NCBI GenBank assembly: GCA_009103225.1
Contig: RHPI01001965.1
Span: forward strand, 506,104 to 570,103
DNA from: Chlorokybus atmophyticus
Taxonomy: Eukaryota; Streptophyta; Chlorokybophyceae; Chlorokybales; Chlorokybaceae
DNA length: 64,000 bases
Direction of reading: 5' to 3'
Positions 22,675 to 33,514 of this stretch are shown here, piece by piece. How positions within the stretch are numbered: position 1 is the first letter of the stretch; each line of letters begins with the position of its first letter. The notes beneath the pieces were generated by a model. The model had not been told where the DNA came from, did no database searches, and saw only the letters and a program-made list of their open reading frames with translations. Made by a program: the position numbers and the translations under genes.

Positions 22675-24584
22675 TTAAACCTTTGAGCTACCGGTAGTGT
22701 TCAGTTTAGCTTCCGATCTACGATGCACAATCTCCGCAGCGAGCTTCTGACCCAACTTGGTTGTAAATCGACCTAACAACCGTGGCAAGTGTCAGCTGTC
22801 ATGCACTCTGCAGCTTGATACAAGAACAAGGCTGCAACGCATGATATAGCACAGCTACCTGATGTGGAGGTGAAGAACTCTGAGAGGTCTCGTCCTTGCG
22901 CTGCAGCAAGCATGCCGAGTTCAGTGGTGCCTCACTGCCTTTCAGCTATGTACTGCGGGGCGACTGAGTATGCAGCTGCATGCAGTACGCACCTTGCTCG
23001 TACTCCGCGGCTTGTAGTATCATCTCCAACTACAGTTGCACGCTTTATGTCAGCATACTGAAGCAGCATGAGGGTAGACAAGTTGACAGATGTACCTTAT
23101 CGAAATCCTTAACTAATTGTGCTTCCGGTGTGATTCCCTCCTCGTACTCTTTCCACAGTTCCTCAACAAATGGACCTGTAGAGCAGCGCTTCATCTCTTC
23201 ATCATGAACACGCAATGGGCAGAATGCATGCAAACAGCAAATGAAGCTAACAGCACTAGTAGCATACTGACTTGGACGGTTGCTGTTCAAAGGCTAGCAA
23301 TTCAATAACTGCTTCAGCACTCATAATGCATAGTACCAACCCACTTGCAAGGCTTACAGCACAAGGCGGAGCGAAAGACAGTTCAGGCGTCACAATATTT
23401 TGTTCATACCAACCTGCAAACCCGGGGCCTAGCATCTTGTTTATTTCTTGCATTGCCTGTGCTTCCAACCGGCTTTTGTCCTCTTTCTCAACTCCGTCAT
23501 GTGGTGTTATGTCACCAACAATTGCTGCCAACATGCGTGATAAGCTAAGAGTCATGTTGGAGACCGCAGGATACTACCACCAAATGAATGAAATGCTTGC
23601 AGACGTACTAGTGACGCGAGTGACACTCAGCATATGTACACATCCGTCTGACGCGACTGATTGCATGTAGCTCTGATGAGCAGACAGACAACTGCCCATT
23701 TAAAACTGCCCAGTCCAGCAAGCCTACCCTCTGCAAGATCGTGAACCAAGGCGAGCTGTATGCACCTCTCTCTGTTCACGTCAGCGTCAGGAGAAAGGAC
23801 GAGGCCCATCATCGCCATACGGTACATATGATCGGCGATGGACTCTGGCAGCGCTATGTCGCAGCGACCCCAGCCTGCCCTCTTGGTTGTCTGATTGAGC
23901 AGTTGATCGTTGATCATTTAGCACGCCACCACATGTTATATAAAAGGACCGTGCAAAGGCCTGAATGAGTGGTTTAGAGCGCATGGCACAACATGCCATC
24001 AAGGCAATACCATGCATGGCCGTTGTTAACAATGGCCATGTGAGGACATTCTGTGCAAACGAGGAACACAAGCAACACGGTCTGCTCGGCACTGCACGCG
24101 GTTTCGTAGTTGCTTGTGCTTAGAAAGTTCAACAGCCAGTAAGTAATCTGAGATGCTTAGCACAGGCTAAGCAATGCACAAAACAGTAATGAGGACAACA
24201 ACAAGGTCTTCTCCTGGCTATCAATATTGACTGGCTCACCCAGCGCTATTGAATACAAACAGTCTGTATGACATGGCTTGACTTCTGCTAGCAAGTTGTA
24301 CAGCAATTGCTTGAAATCAAAACAACTGAACTTGCCTTCAGCCTGCCGCAAAGCGCAAGGAATTCCACCATGTGAGCGGCGTCTGGCGTTCCGCCACTCC
24401 CGGCCCCATCCATGCCAGCCGCTGATCCGGACTGAGCAGCAGCACAGCAGGACTTCAAAGCTCCCTTCCTTCTTTGCCGTCCAAGAATACTGGGTATCTT
24501 ACACTTGAAATCCACAAACGGTCGCGCTAACCCTGCTGCTGCTGCCGGTGACTCCCCTGCCGCCGCCGGCAACAGCGCCAGCAT
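22675..24584 (-). CDS. HDDC2: HD-domain 5'-deoxynucleotidase, HDDC2/YfbR type (7 exons)
   Basis: Members dephosphorylate deoxynucleoside 5'-monophosphates with a metal held by an HD motif. Exons 24584-24336, 23890-23728, 23524-23414, 23175-23096, 23029-22993, 22900-22859 and 22772-22675 join in phase. Core: MVEFLALCGRLK then TTKRAGW, SIADHMYRMAMMGL (first metal His), LALVHDLAEAIVGDITP (HD motif created across the exon 2/3 junction), LWKEYEEG, LEMILQAAEYEQ and LSEFFTST. All key residues are present. Intron 1 uses a GC donor (AAG-GCAAGT). Residues before the HD core are Ala/Gly-rich and could target an organelle. The start at 24584 is the most upstream convincing ATG; a closer one begins MDGAGSGG. 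The gene is head-to-head with the kinase. Confidence 0.88.
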
Positions 24585-24823
24585 CAAGCCTGCCAGCAAG
24601 CTACCGCTTGCTAGTGCCACCGCGTTTGCACGTGGGTTGCATACTGCTGCCCGGCTGTGATTTCTTGTTGGATGCCACAGCGCGCATCCACGCTGTAGGT
24701 GCGAGCAGTCAAGTTGGCGTCGCCGGCGTCGGTGGCGGCAGCGGGGCTGCCAGCGATTGCGGCAGAGGCGATGCTGCTGGGACCCTGTTGACAACAAGGT
24801 GCTGCTGTAGATTGCAGCCCGTC
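24585..24823. promoter_or_regulatory. Shared divergent promoter region between HDDC2 and GCK kinase genes
   Basis: Only about 240 bp separate the two opposed start codons, so both core promoters must sit here or overlap the 5' exons. The DNA is GC-rich with no obvious TATA box. Inference from gene arrangement. Confidence 0.4.
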
Positions 24824-27800
24824 ATGGCGTTAGACACGGACGTCAGCGCCCGCTATGCGCTGCTTGAGCTCATCGGCAAAGGTTCTTTCGGCAACGTTTT
24901 CCGCGGGTACGTTGCTGCTTGTTGCCACTGCTGTTTTGCATTGCAAATTGGTGCTCAAATAGAGCTTATGATAGCTTGGTCTCCTTGGCTTGCCAAAGCT
25001 GCGAGTCAGCTGCTGGGTGTTTGTCGATTATTGCGGTTGACGTACACATACACAAGTTGTGTTTGACTATTGCATGTGTGGCATGCAGTCAACAACATGT
25101 AATGCCACAGTGCGCGATGTGACATGGTGGCCAGCAAGCTTAGTCAAGCACAGTATAGCAGCAAATAATGCGGTCTCGTCGATAAACTGTGGATGATGGC
25201 GCGTTGGAATGCGCACATATGTGGATGACAGTTAGTCTGAGGACGCATTCACAACCGCGTCAAGATTGACATGATTATGTGTACGTCCTGCTGTATGCAA
25301 ACCAATGGAGCTTGTGTGATGTTGTCAACCGTATCTGCTGCCTGCTTGTGTTAGAACCCACCCATCACATGAGATCTATTGTAAAGTGTTTAAGCATGCA
25401 TGCTTATACGCGACGTGTGCCTATCTTTTTAGGATTGAACGTGCAACGAAGAGAGAAGTGGCGGTCAAGATTATCGATCTTGAAGAAGCCGAGGATGAGG
25501 TTGAGGACATACAGAAGGTGGGTTGAGTTTGCCAACCACTTTGCTGCTAACATACGCAATATGAATGTCAGGCAATGCAGCCGAGCTCACAGTAAGTAGT
25601 TTTGCAGGAGATCGCTGTGCTATCACATTGCCATTCACCATATGTCACTGAGTATGTCGGCTCATTCTTGCAAAAGACAAAGCTGTGGATTGTTATGGAG
25701 TATATGGCTGGTGGCTCCATAGCTGACTTGGTGCGTGATACATGCAAGCTACTTGTGCTCGCTATCTGCCCTGAAACTGACGTCGATTTTGGCTTCCAGC
25801 TTGAAGGCGGTGCTGTGTTGGACGAGGCCTCCATTGCAATGGTCATGCAGGATATTCTTTATGCATTGGAGTACTTGCACAGTGAAGGCAAGATACACCG
25901 CGACATTAAGGCTGCCAATCTTCTTTTGTCTGATTACGGCATCATCAAGGTGTTGCATTGACTGGATATACGGTTGTAATGGATTTAAAGGTCAAGTGGA
26001 GTCTCCTGCAGGCTGAATGCTGTTTGAGAAAGGAACTTAATGTTGGTTGTGTGTAAAGGTCTGCGACTTCGGGGTGACCGGGCAACTGACACAGACGATA
26101 TCCAAGCGCAAGACTTTTGTCGGCAGTCCCTTCTGGATGGCTCCTGAGGTTATTCAGCACTCTGAAGGCTACAATGAAAAGGCGGACATATGGTCGTTGG
26201 GCATCACTGCTATTGAAATGGCGAAGGGGGAACCTCCCTTGGCTGACTTGCATCCTATGCGTGTGTTATTCATTATTCCAAAAAACAGCCCACCGCAGCT
26301 GGAAGGTCCATTCTCAAAGCTTTTCAAGGATTTCGTCAACCAGTGCTTGAGAAAGGCACCTGATGAGCGACCAACCGCCAAGGAGTTGTTGAACCACCGC
26401 TTCTTGAAAACCGCAAAACGAAGCACACTGCAGGAACGTGTACAAGAACGCCTAGCTGCCAAAAGGAGCTCAACGTCCACAAGCATGGCAGCAGGCACTG
26501 GCACCGTGAGAAGTAACACGCTACGACGCGGGATTGCCATTGACTCCACCGTGGTCTCACCCCGTTCCAACTCCCGCCCAACGTGGGACTTCGGGTCCTT
26601 AAAGCGAAGCAGTGCGTCTCCAGACTTGGTCTCTCCTCCGCTTGCAACACATCACAGGTATTGCATATTGTGCTGCATGGTTTCTGCCATGTCTTCTGCA
26701 GGTGTGCGTAGTATTATGGTATCAACCGCAAAACCACCATACTCAACCCTCTCCATGTACCAACCACCTCTGCTGTACTGTTAACTGATTGGCATCTGTG
26801 ATTTAGGACTGGCAGTACTACAACCGAGTTGCAGCCGCCTGCTCAAGCACAAGTGCCGCGTGATGGAACAGTAAGGAGTACGTCAAGACAGGCAGCTTTT
26901 GACCTAAATAAAGACGAGCCTACCTATGATGTTGTCAGACCTTACAGCCCTGCCATGGGAAGCACTGTGCGTGCTACGCGCTCACCACTGTTGACGTGCA
27001 GCAATGTGGAAGGTATGGGATGTGATGATAATCAAACCAAGGCTGGCACACCTTGCTTGCAAGGCCTACGTGAATGTCTTGCTGGTAACATTGCTGTTAC
27101 AGAGCCACAAGACAATGCTGCAGAAGGGGGTGAATCAGATGATGCTGATGCCGGCCAGACTGTCCGGGTGCGCGTTCCACCGGCCGCGTACAAGTCTGCA
27201 GCTACGGCGTTTGCCTACGAAACCATAAAGTCCACCATTGTACATCGCAGATTGGCCAGCGGTGAAAGCATAAGCCTTGGCAACGCAGGTTCCAGCTCGG
27301 ACTACAGCGCTGCTGTTGCATCTATGGGCGGTCCAAAGGTAAGTAGTTGTGCATTCTGCATTAGTCGTTGCGCCACTCCATCACATTACCGCATGCACAG
27401 GTTGCAAAGGTCACAACCGCATGGTCTGGTGATGGCCACTCGCGTGAGGCATTACCAGATGCCCCAACAGAAGCATGGAAGAGTCCGACGGAAGAAGACG
27501 ATGATGATGTCGACGGCTGGAGCACTGTCGTTCAACGTGGGCAGAGGGCTGGCCAGGTGATAGTCATACAGGTCTCATACGCAAAGTCATGTCAGGTTGC
27601 GCAATTATTGCAAAACCCTACCAGCTGCAGGCACTTTAGTAAAGCTTCTATATGGCGCATTCAATTTATGTGCTTGCGTGTTGCATTACTGGCAATGCCA
27701 GCAGAAATGACTCAAAGTCTGCCCGGTTGTCTGTCGCCACAGATGTGTTGATTGGGCATGTTGTTACAGCCATAACATGCATACACTTGCAGCGGCGACA

Positions 27801-29730
27801 AAGCGGCGGGAGTGTTGTTGAGGCCGTCAGCAGCATGCGTTCTCGTGCCTCGAGTTTCACTGGCTCTGCTAGTCTGCTGCTGCTGTTGTCTCCGGCTCTT
27901 GCTGAGGTCAGAGACAATTCGTAACGGATCACACTCTGTTGCAGCTGCATGCAATCATTCGGTTTGTCTGTATTTTGGCAACTGCTCATACGGCATACTG
28001 CACTGTGCGCAACACTGGTTCAAAACACACACACCCGCCTTTTGTTTTGATGCAGTGTTTTGTACTCTGCTATCTGAAGCACCCAAGGCCATAGTAGCGA
28101 GTCTGTGATTGGCATTGGACCAAACACATCGTGTTGCATCTATCTCATGTCATTTCATGGGAAAATTTTCAGTTGATGAAACCAAGTCAATCCAATAAAG
28201 TACAATCATGTCATATACAGGAGCCACAAGTAGAGCTTTACATGCATGTTATGCACAGCGTGCGCACGCGGTCGACATTGAGTGAACAATCCATGAACGC
28301 CCTGCTGCAGTTGGTTTAAATGACAGTGCACATGCCTATTAGGTCGCCAAGTCCAGTGCAAACGACAGCCGAGGACCTGCTCTGGCATCTTCAGCAGCAA
28401 ACACGCTGGCAGAACTGGATCGCGTTGTGCCTGGAGCATGCGATATGGTCGTGGAAAGCGTGCTGCAGCGGCTTTCAAGGTTTGGTCGTTATGCTGTTGG
28501 AGAGAGCGTTATATTGTCGGAGAGAGCGTTATATTGTTCCAGTAACTGTTAGGGCTTGACATTGCCATGTGGGTTGCTATGACTTAACCCAACAGCGCGT
28601 GCAGTGAAGAAGACCCTGCCCTCCATGACCTCAGAATGCACGCGCGCAATGCATTGCACCCTTCCAGTGCGATCAATTCGATCAAGCATGCAAGCCCGCC
28701 CAGCCCACCGACGCTTCCAGTGTCTCCCGACATGTGGCCCTCAGACAAGCACTCCCTGCCGTCACCAGTAGCCTCGCCAAGCCCAACAATCCGTCCGGCG
28801 GCAGATACTTCTGCCACACGTGCTCGCCGCAGAGCACATTCTGCACAAGACGCTACACCTGGACCAGTGGCCTCCTACTTGCTGTCAAGGTGAGCACCTT
28901 CATGATCAACCGAACTGGTGTATAACTTGAGTGGCAACTAAATTGTCGAATTATCAAAGCACTTTCTGCCGCTTAAACATCTGGTTACCAAAGGATTAAC
29001 TCATTGACAGGTGGCAAATGCAAGTAGCAAACGCTTGATCGTCATTCGACGATCCTTGATATTGGTACATACCAGCGCTGTAATGGACAGCAAGCTGCAC
29101 GCGCACGCCGATGCTTGGAAAGGAATGCCATCACAGGTGTGTTATTTTGAAACAAGTACCGCTGTTCATCGCAGGGCAGGGCTTGTCACATGCAAGGTGT
29201 GCTTGCAGGTACCGCTGTGCGTAGACGCGTGTCCGCTCAGTGCGCAGTCAATACTAGCCTCTTGAGAACACTTGTTACCTGGCACACACCATTGCGGTGT
29301 TGGTGTACACATGCGAGGTGCTATTGTATGCACGCTAGGATTGGTATGTGGCAGAAGTCGAACAAGCATGACTATTTGTGTTAATCATTCTGAGCAAGCC
29401 GACACTACACGGCTCGCCACTTCAGGCTAGGCTAGGCTTGCGACTAAGTGTAGTCTTGGCTGTTAAGTTGTTGTTCACTCATCACGTTGCCCTATCACTT
29501 TACGGAACTGACAAGCCCATCAGGTAAATGCACTTGCGTGTGTACTGGCTCATTCTGCAAGTGTGTGTGACTTCATCTGTGCCCCAATCTCAAAGATCGA
29601 GCGCCTGCCCGAGACTGCATCAGACTGCTACATGACTGCCAGGAACCTAGTCAAGCGCGCGAGCTGCAGACAGAAGCAGGGGTTGCAGTGGGCCAGGAGC
29701 GGCCAGCCTGCGCAGCGCCGCATGACATGA
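24824..29730 (+). CDS. STE20/GCK-family serine/threonine kinase (plant SIK1/MST-like), about 12-13 exons
   Basis: Cytoplasmic kinase of the germinal-centre-kinase group, which in plants acts in cell size, division and Hippo-like signalling. Kinase exons: 24824-24906, 25433-25517, 25608-25730, 25800-25949, 26059-26657. They encode GKGSFGNVF (glycine loop), VAVKIID (Lys), [19 protein letters not shown] and [14 protein letters not shown], a typical GCK activation segment, then [15 protein letters not shown]-terminal exons 26807-27338, 27401-27556, 27793-27906, 28221-28313, 28343-28479 and 28596-28889 give a Ser/Thr/Ala-rich, largely disordered tail. The 3' end is uncertain. One acceptor at 29010 gives a stop at 29038. 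Another at about 29020, followed by 29524-29730, stays open to 29730 and is the basis for the end given. Expect about 800-870 residues. Confidence 0.85.
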
Positions 29731-32700
29731 CGACACAGTCTTGAGATCTTTCGTTCTTTTGTTCTACTGCCTATGATGTCAGGAGCAACTGCCAGGTGAC
29801 CAGCCACCCATGCGTGCCAGTTGCCCAAACGGGTAACGGATGGCGGCAGCTGCCGCGCCCGTGATATTATGTATAAAGCATTAGAATGCAAATAGGAGTG
29901 AGAATGCACACACGCATGCACACAGGCATGTGGTTACATATGTGCGGCGTGTTGTGCGGTGTGAACATTGGTGGTGCTATGTGCATGAGTGCGCTTGCTT
30001 GTGCATTTGTGTTGTGCTGCTGGTGTGCGCAGTGTACAAGATATCAAGCAAAGCCACGAGGCATATATGCAATAGACTGCTCCAATCATGCGTCTCACAC
30101 TATGCCACATATGCAAGCGCACATGGCAGTTTAAAGCAGTCGCAAACCCACCCACCCAGAGCTTATTCACCAGAGGGCTTAGCTAGGGGCCTAATGCAAC
30201 TAGTAAGTGCTGGAGAAGATGACAGCGAGGACGACCTATAGCTAGCAAGCGCGGGTGGCTGTACCTGCAGGCAGGGCGTGCATGCAAGATGCCTCACAGA
30301 TGTTCAACATGCTTTTCATGCAACCCTACATGGCACGCTGGGGGCGAAATTTTATTCATGCGTCTTGCCCATCATTGCGCGCGCTGCATGCCCCGTTCCA
30401 TGGCGATCATGGACAAGTGAGGAGCAGCGGTGGCAATGCCAGGCTGGACACTGGTGACTACGGATGCAGCTCCACCCTTGCATGCCTCGCCCCGCCCTCG
30501 CCCTGCTGCCTTGCTACCTGCTTACTGCTGCTGCTGTTGTTGTGCACCTGCGAGGACTGCAACGTCTAACGCCTGTCGCTGCGCCACCACAGGTGGTGAT
30601 TCTTTGCGCGCCTTTGCCCTGCCCTGCCCTGCCTGCTCACCCGCCCTCATCTTCACCCCTTGCACGCACTTAGTTAGTGCACATAGCTAGTGCCTGTATG
30701 CCCTCTATGTTAATCTGAGTGCTTGCTTGCTGTTGTGCATGTGTTTGAGCGTGTGAATGTTGTGTGTTTGTGTGTGCCTTGCATGTTACTTGGATAGCTC
30801 ATGCCCTGTCCCCATTCGCATGTTGCATTGGCACATGGGAGCCAACACTTCATGTCAATGATAACAGAGGGTTAGTTAGCATAGGAATCGGCCCCTAGCT
30901 AGTTGTTGTGTTGATGTTGGCTGTGATTATTGGAGCCGTGCTGATTGCCTTGGTTAGGTTGGTGCTATGCTTTGTTTATCTCTCCATGCTATACCCTATG
31001 CAGATGCAGCTCTCGTAGGGTAGTGCCCGTGCATAGGGTCATAGGGTAGTGCCCGTGCATCGGATATGAGTCATATTGCACACACGTGAACTACAACAGT
31101 CAAGCGAACATGCAAGGGAACACACTTGCATTACAACCGGGGCCATCATACTACTCTATGCTGAGTGACCTATATGCAACGCAATGCCGTTGGTGAAGCA
31201 GGCAGTAGCAGCAGCAACAAACACCAACCAACCAACCTGAGTGCACGAGTACATGTGGTGTAGTGTATGAACTTATGTATTAGGCATGGTGGCAGGCGTT
31301 GGCAGCCAAGCGCACATACTTGCATACCAAAACCAAAAAGCGGTCAAACACATGCGGCACGCTAGCCGAACACACACATCCATACAATCACGCACACGTG
31401 CAGTGCACCAACACTCACAGCGCGGATGCACACGGTATGTGAAGTGCTGTGTGGCACACGCATCACCATGCAATGTGTACATGTAAAAGAGACCCTACTA
31501 CTCAACTACATGACGTACACTTACCAAACGCAAACGTACGCGACCGCCGGGCTGCACTACCTGTTTCTACCACTGTACCTACCACCGGTGTGTGAGCAAG
31601 CGCTGAGTGCTGCGACCAAATCCATATACAAAATCCATGTACACAAGCAGAACAGACCGACCTATACGCACAGCATGCATACATCAGTACATGTTGGTGG
31701 TTGCACAAAAACAACAATCGCCTGTGTGGAGCAGCACAGCGTTTTGCTGCTTAGCACGCATGCGGGAGTGGACGGACCATCAATTGTAATACTGCTGCCT
31801 TCCCACGTTTAGAAGCTTGTACTTTGCAAAACAGCCCAAGGTGGAGCACAATAGCAGCTTCAACAAAAGAATCACCGTACGAGCATGCGCAATGGTGGTG
31901 GGTCCCGTGATACTGCCAGTCACATATCTAAACTTCAATCACAACTTGAGTGCATACTCTATCAGCCCCAGCTGCCACTCCTGTGTTGAACACTGGCTGC
32001 CTCAGTGCCAATCTGGACCAGGTGTTTGACAACACAACAACAGTCAGGTACAGAAGGGTTGGGCGTACACAGGCGGCCTTGTGGCTGGTTGCTAATGCAA
32101 GCGGTTCAGTTCATACTGTACAAGTGGCAGGTGTCAATCATGCGCAAGCACAGGTCTCACAAGCGGCCGTAGCTGCGCGAGGTACACGATCACCCATCTG
32201 CAGACACGGAAAGAGTTACGAAGATCGCGGCAAGTGCACCAGTAAACTTGAGAAACAAAGAGACAGCCTTACATCATCCAACAGCATACGCCAGAAGTAA
32301 GCACCAGCACGTACGGGAGGCTGCAAGCGCAGCAACTGTGTTAGTTGCAAAGCAGATCACACATTTGTGTGCTGTTGTTCAGGTTTCTCCACAATGCTTA
32401 CACACTATACCATATCTGGGGCAACGCTGTCATAGCTGCGGTAGCGGCTTGCAAGTGCTTTGAAGCCTAAGCTTATTTTGCAACAACAAACCACAAAACT
32501 GATGCAGTAAGACCATGCGGAAGCAGCTAATCTGACCCAACATTGGCATGGTGGAGCGTGTAAAAGTGACACAACCAAGTTGTTGTCAGCTAACTTTGTC
32601 GTGCGGATGTCACCTCTGAGGCTTTGGAAAGTAAGGGGCAAACTCGTTGTTTTGGTGGTAACGCACTCGCAAATCGACCAAAAGTGTCATTGTGGCACAC

Positions 32701-32986
32701 ATACTCGCAGGCTTCTGTCTGTTTCGACTTTCGACACAAAGCCGCATAGCTTGTTAAGCATTTGTTAATGAACTCATATCTAGTAAGCTATTTAGTAAGA
32801 TCAATCGTCAACAGCAGAGAGCTACGAGACAAGAAGTTAATGGAACATACTCTGCTACGACAGGGACAAGCAGAACAGTAACAAGTAAGCAATCTCATTT
32901 GCGTACAGGAAAGATTATGCACAACAAAAAGGCCCAGAGAGTAGCTGAGGTGAGTGAGTGAATGAGTCAGTGAGCATGAAGGTTGC
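29731..32986. other. Sparse region without assigned genes
   Basis: Short ORFs occur on both strands but none carries a recognised motif. One tail (30129-30241, plus, ending GEDDSEDDL before a stop) looks protein-like and could be a terminal exon. A short direct repeat (gggtagtgcccgtgcat, twice) lies at about 31018-31058. Otherwise nothing identified. Confidence 0.5.
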
Positions 32987-33088
32987 TTACGCATCACGTT
33001 GAGGCGCCTTGGATCCAAGAGCTCTAACAACCAGCAGTCCGACCAGAGTCGCAACAATGAAAAACAGCGTCCCAAGGAAGACGCCCAT
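32987..33088 (-). CDS. Small single-span membrane ORF (terminal exon or 33-aa protein)
   Basis: ATG at 33088 opens a 33-codon frame: MGVFLGTLFFIVATLVGLLV, then RALGSKAPQRDA and a stop. It has one clear transmembrane helix with a basic tail. The frame stays open upstream through a Gly/Ala/Val-rich segment to a possible 3' splice acceptor at about 33142, so this may be the last exon of a longer gene. It is not recognisably any known small photosystem or cytochrome subunit. The gene is divergent from NOG1. Function unknown. Confidence 0.4.
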   Translation of the reverse strand: MGVFLGTLFFIVATLVGLLVVRALGSKAPQRDA

Positions 33089-33150
33089 CGCGGCAGTACC
33101 GCCGCCGCCGGCGCCAACGCCAACTCCGCGGCCAACACAACCTGGCCAGA

Positions 33151-33159
33151 TTAGGGTTT
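33151..33159. promoter_or_regulatory. Telobox-like motif upstream of NOG1
   Basis: TTAGGGTTT (AACCCTAA on the other strand) lies about 360 bp upstream of the NOG1 start. Teloboxes are known in plants from promoters of ribosomal-protein and ribosome-biogenesis genes, which fits NOG1. The motif is short and also occurs at 39131-39139, so chance occurrence is possible. Confidence 0.35.
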
Positions 33160-33514
33160 CAATTTACGTAATCATAAACGCGTAACGCCAAACACGCCGG
33201 TGACGGTTCGCGCGTTAGTGCACGTTTGCAGTCAGTTCGGTAACGTTAGCTTGCGGCGGCGGCGGCGGCAGCGGCAGCGGCGGCGGCCTGGTGGCGGCGG
33301 GGTGGGTGTCGTCGGCGGGGTTGTCGTTGCTGTCGGTGCCGTGTGAGTGTTGTCCTCGAGCATGAGCTGTGGAGCATCGGACGTCACCTGAGCTGGTGGC
33401 GTGGGCTCGGCAGGGCGCAGGCGGCAGCGTAGGTGTAGACGAAGGCGGCGGGCTGCTGTAGGATTGGGGTTACTCAGGCCTTGTTGAGGTTGTACACAGG
33501 CAGCTGTGGGAAGG

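Noticed and set aside
24585..24797. HDDC2 protein extended to the end of its open frame near 24797
   Set aside because: No ATG is visible there. The extra stretch is Arg-rich low-quality translation of the shared promoter region.
33151..33159. Telomeric repeat or chromosome end
   Set aside because: Only a single TTAGGGTTT unit, no array. A promoter telobox or chance is more likely.
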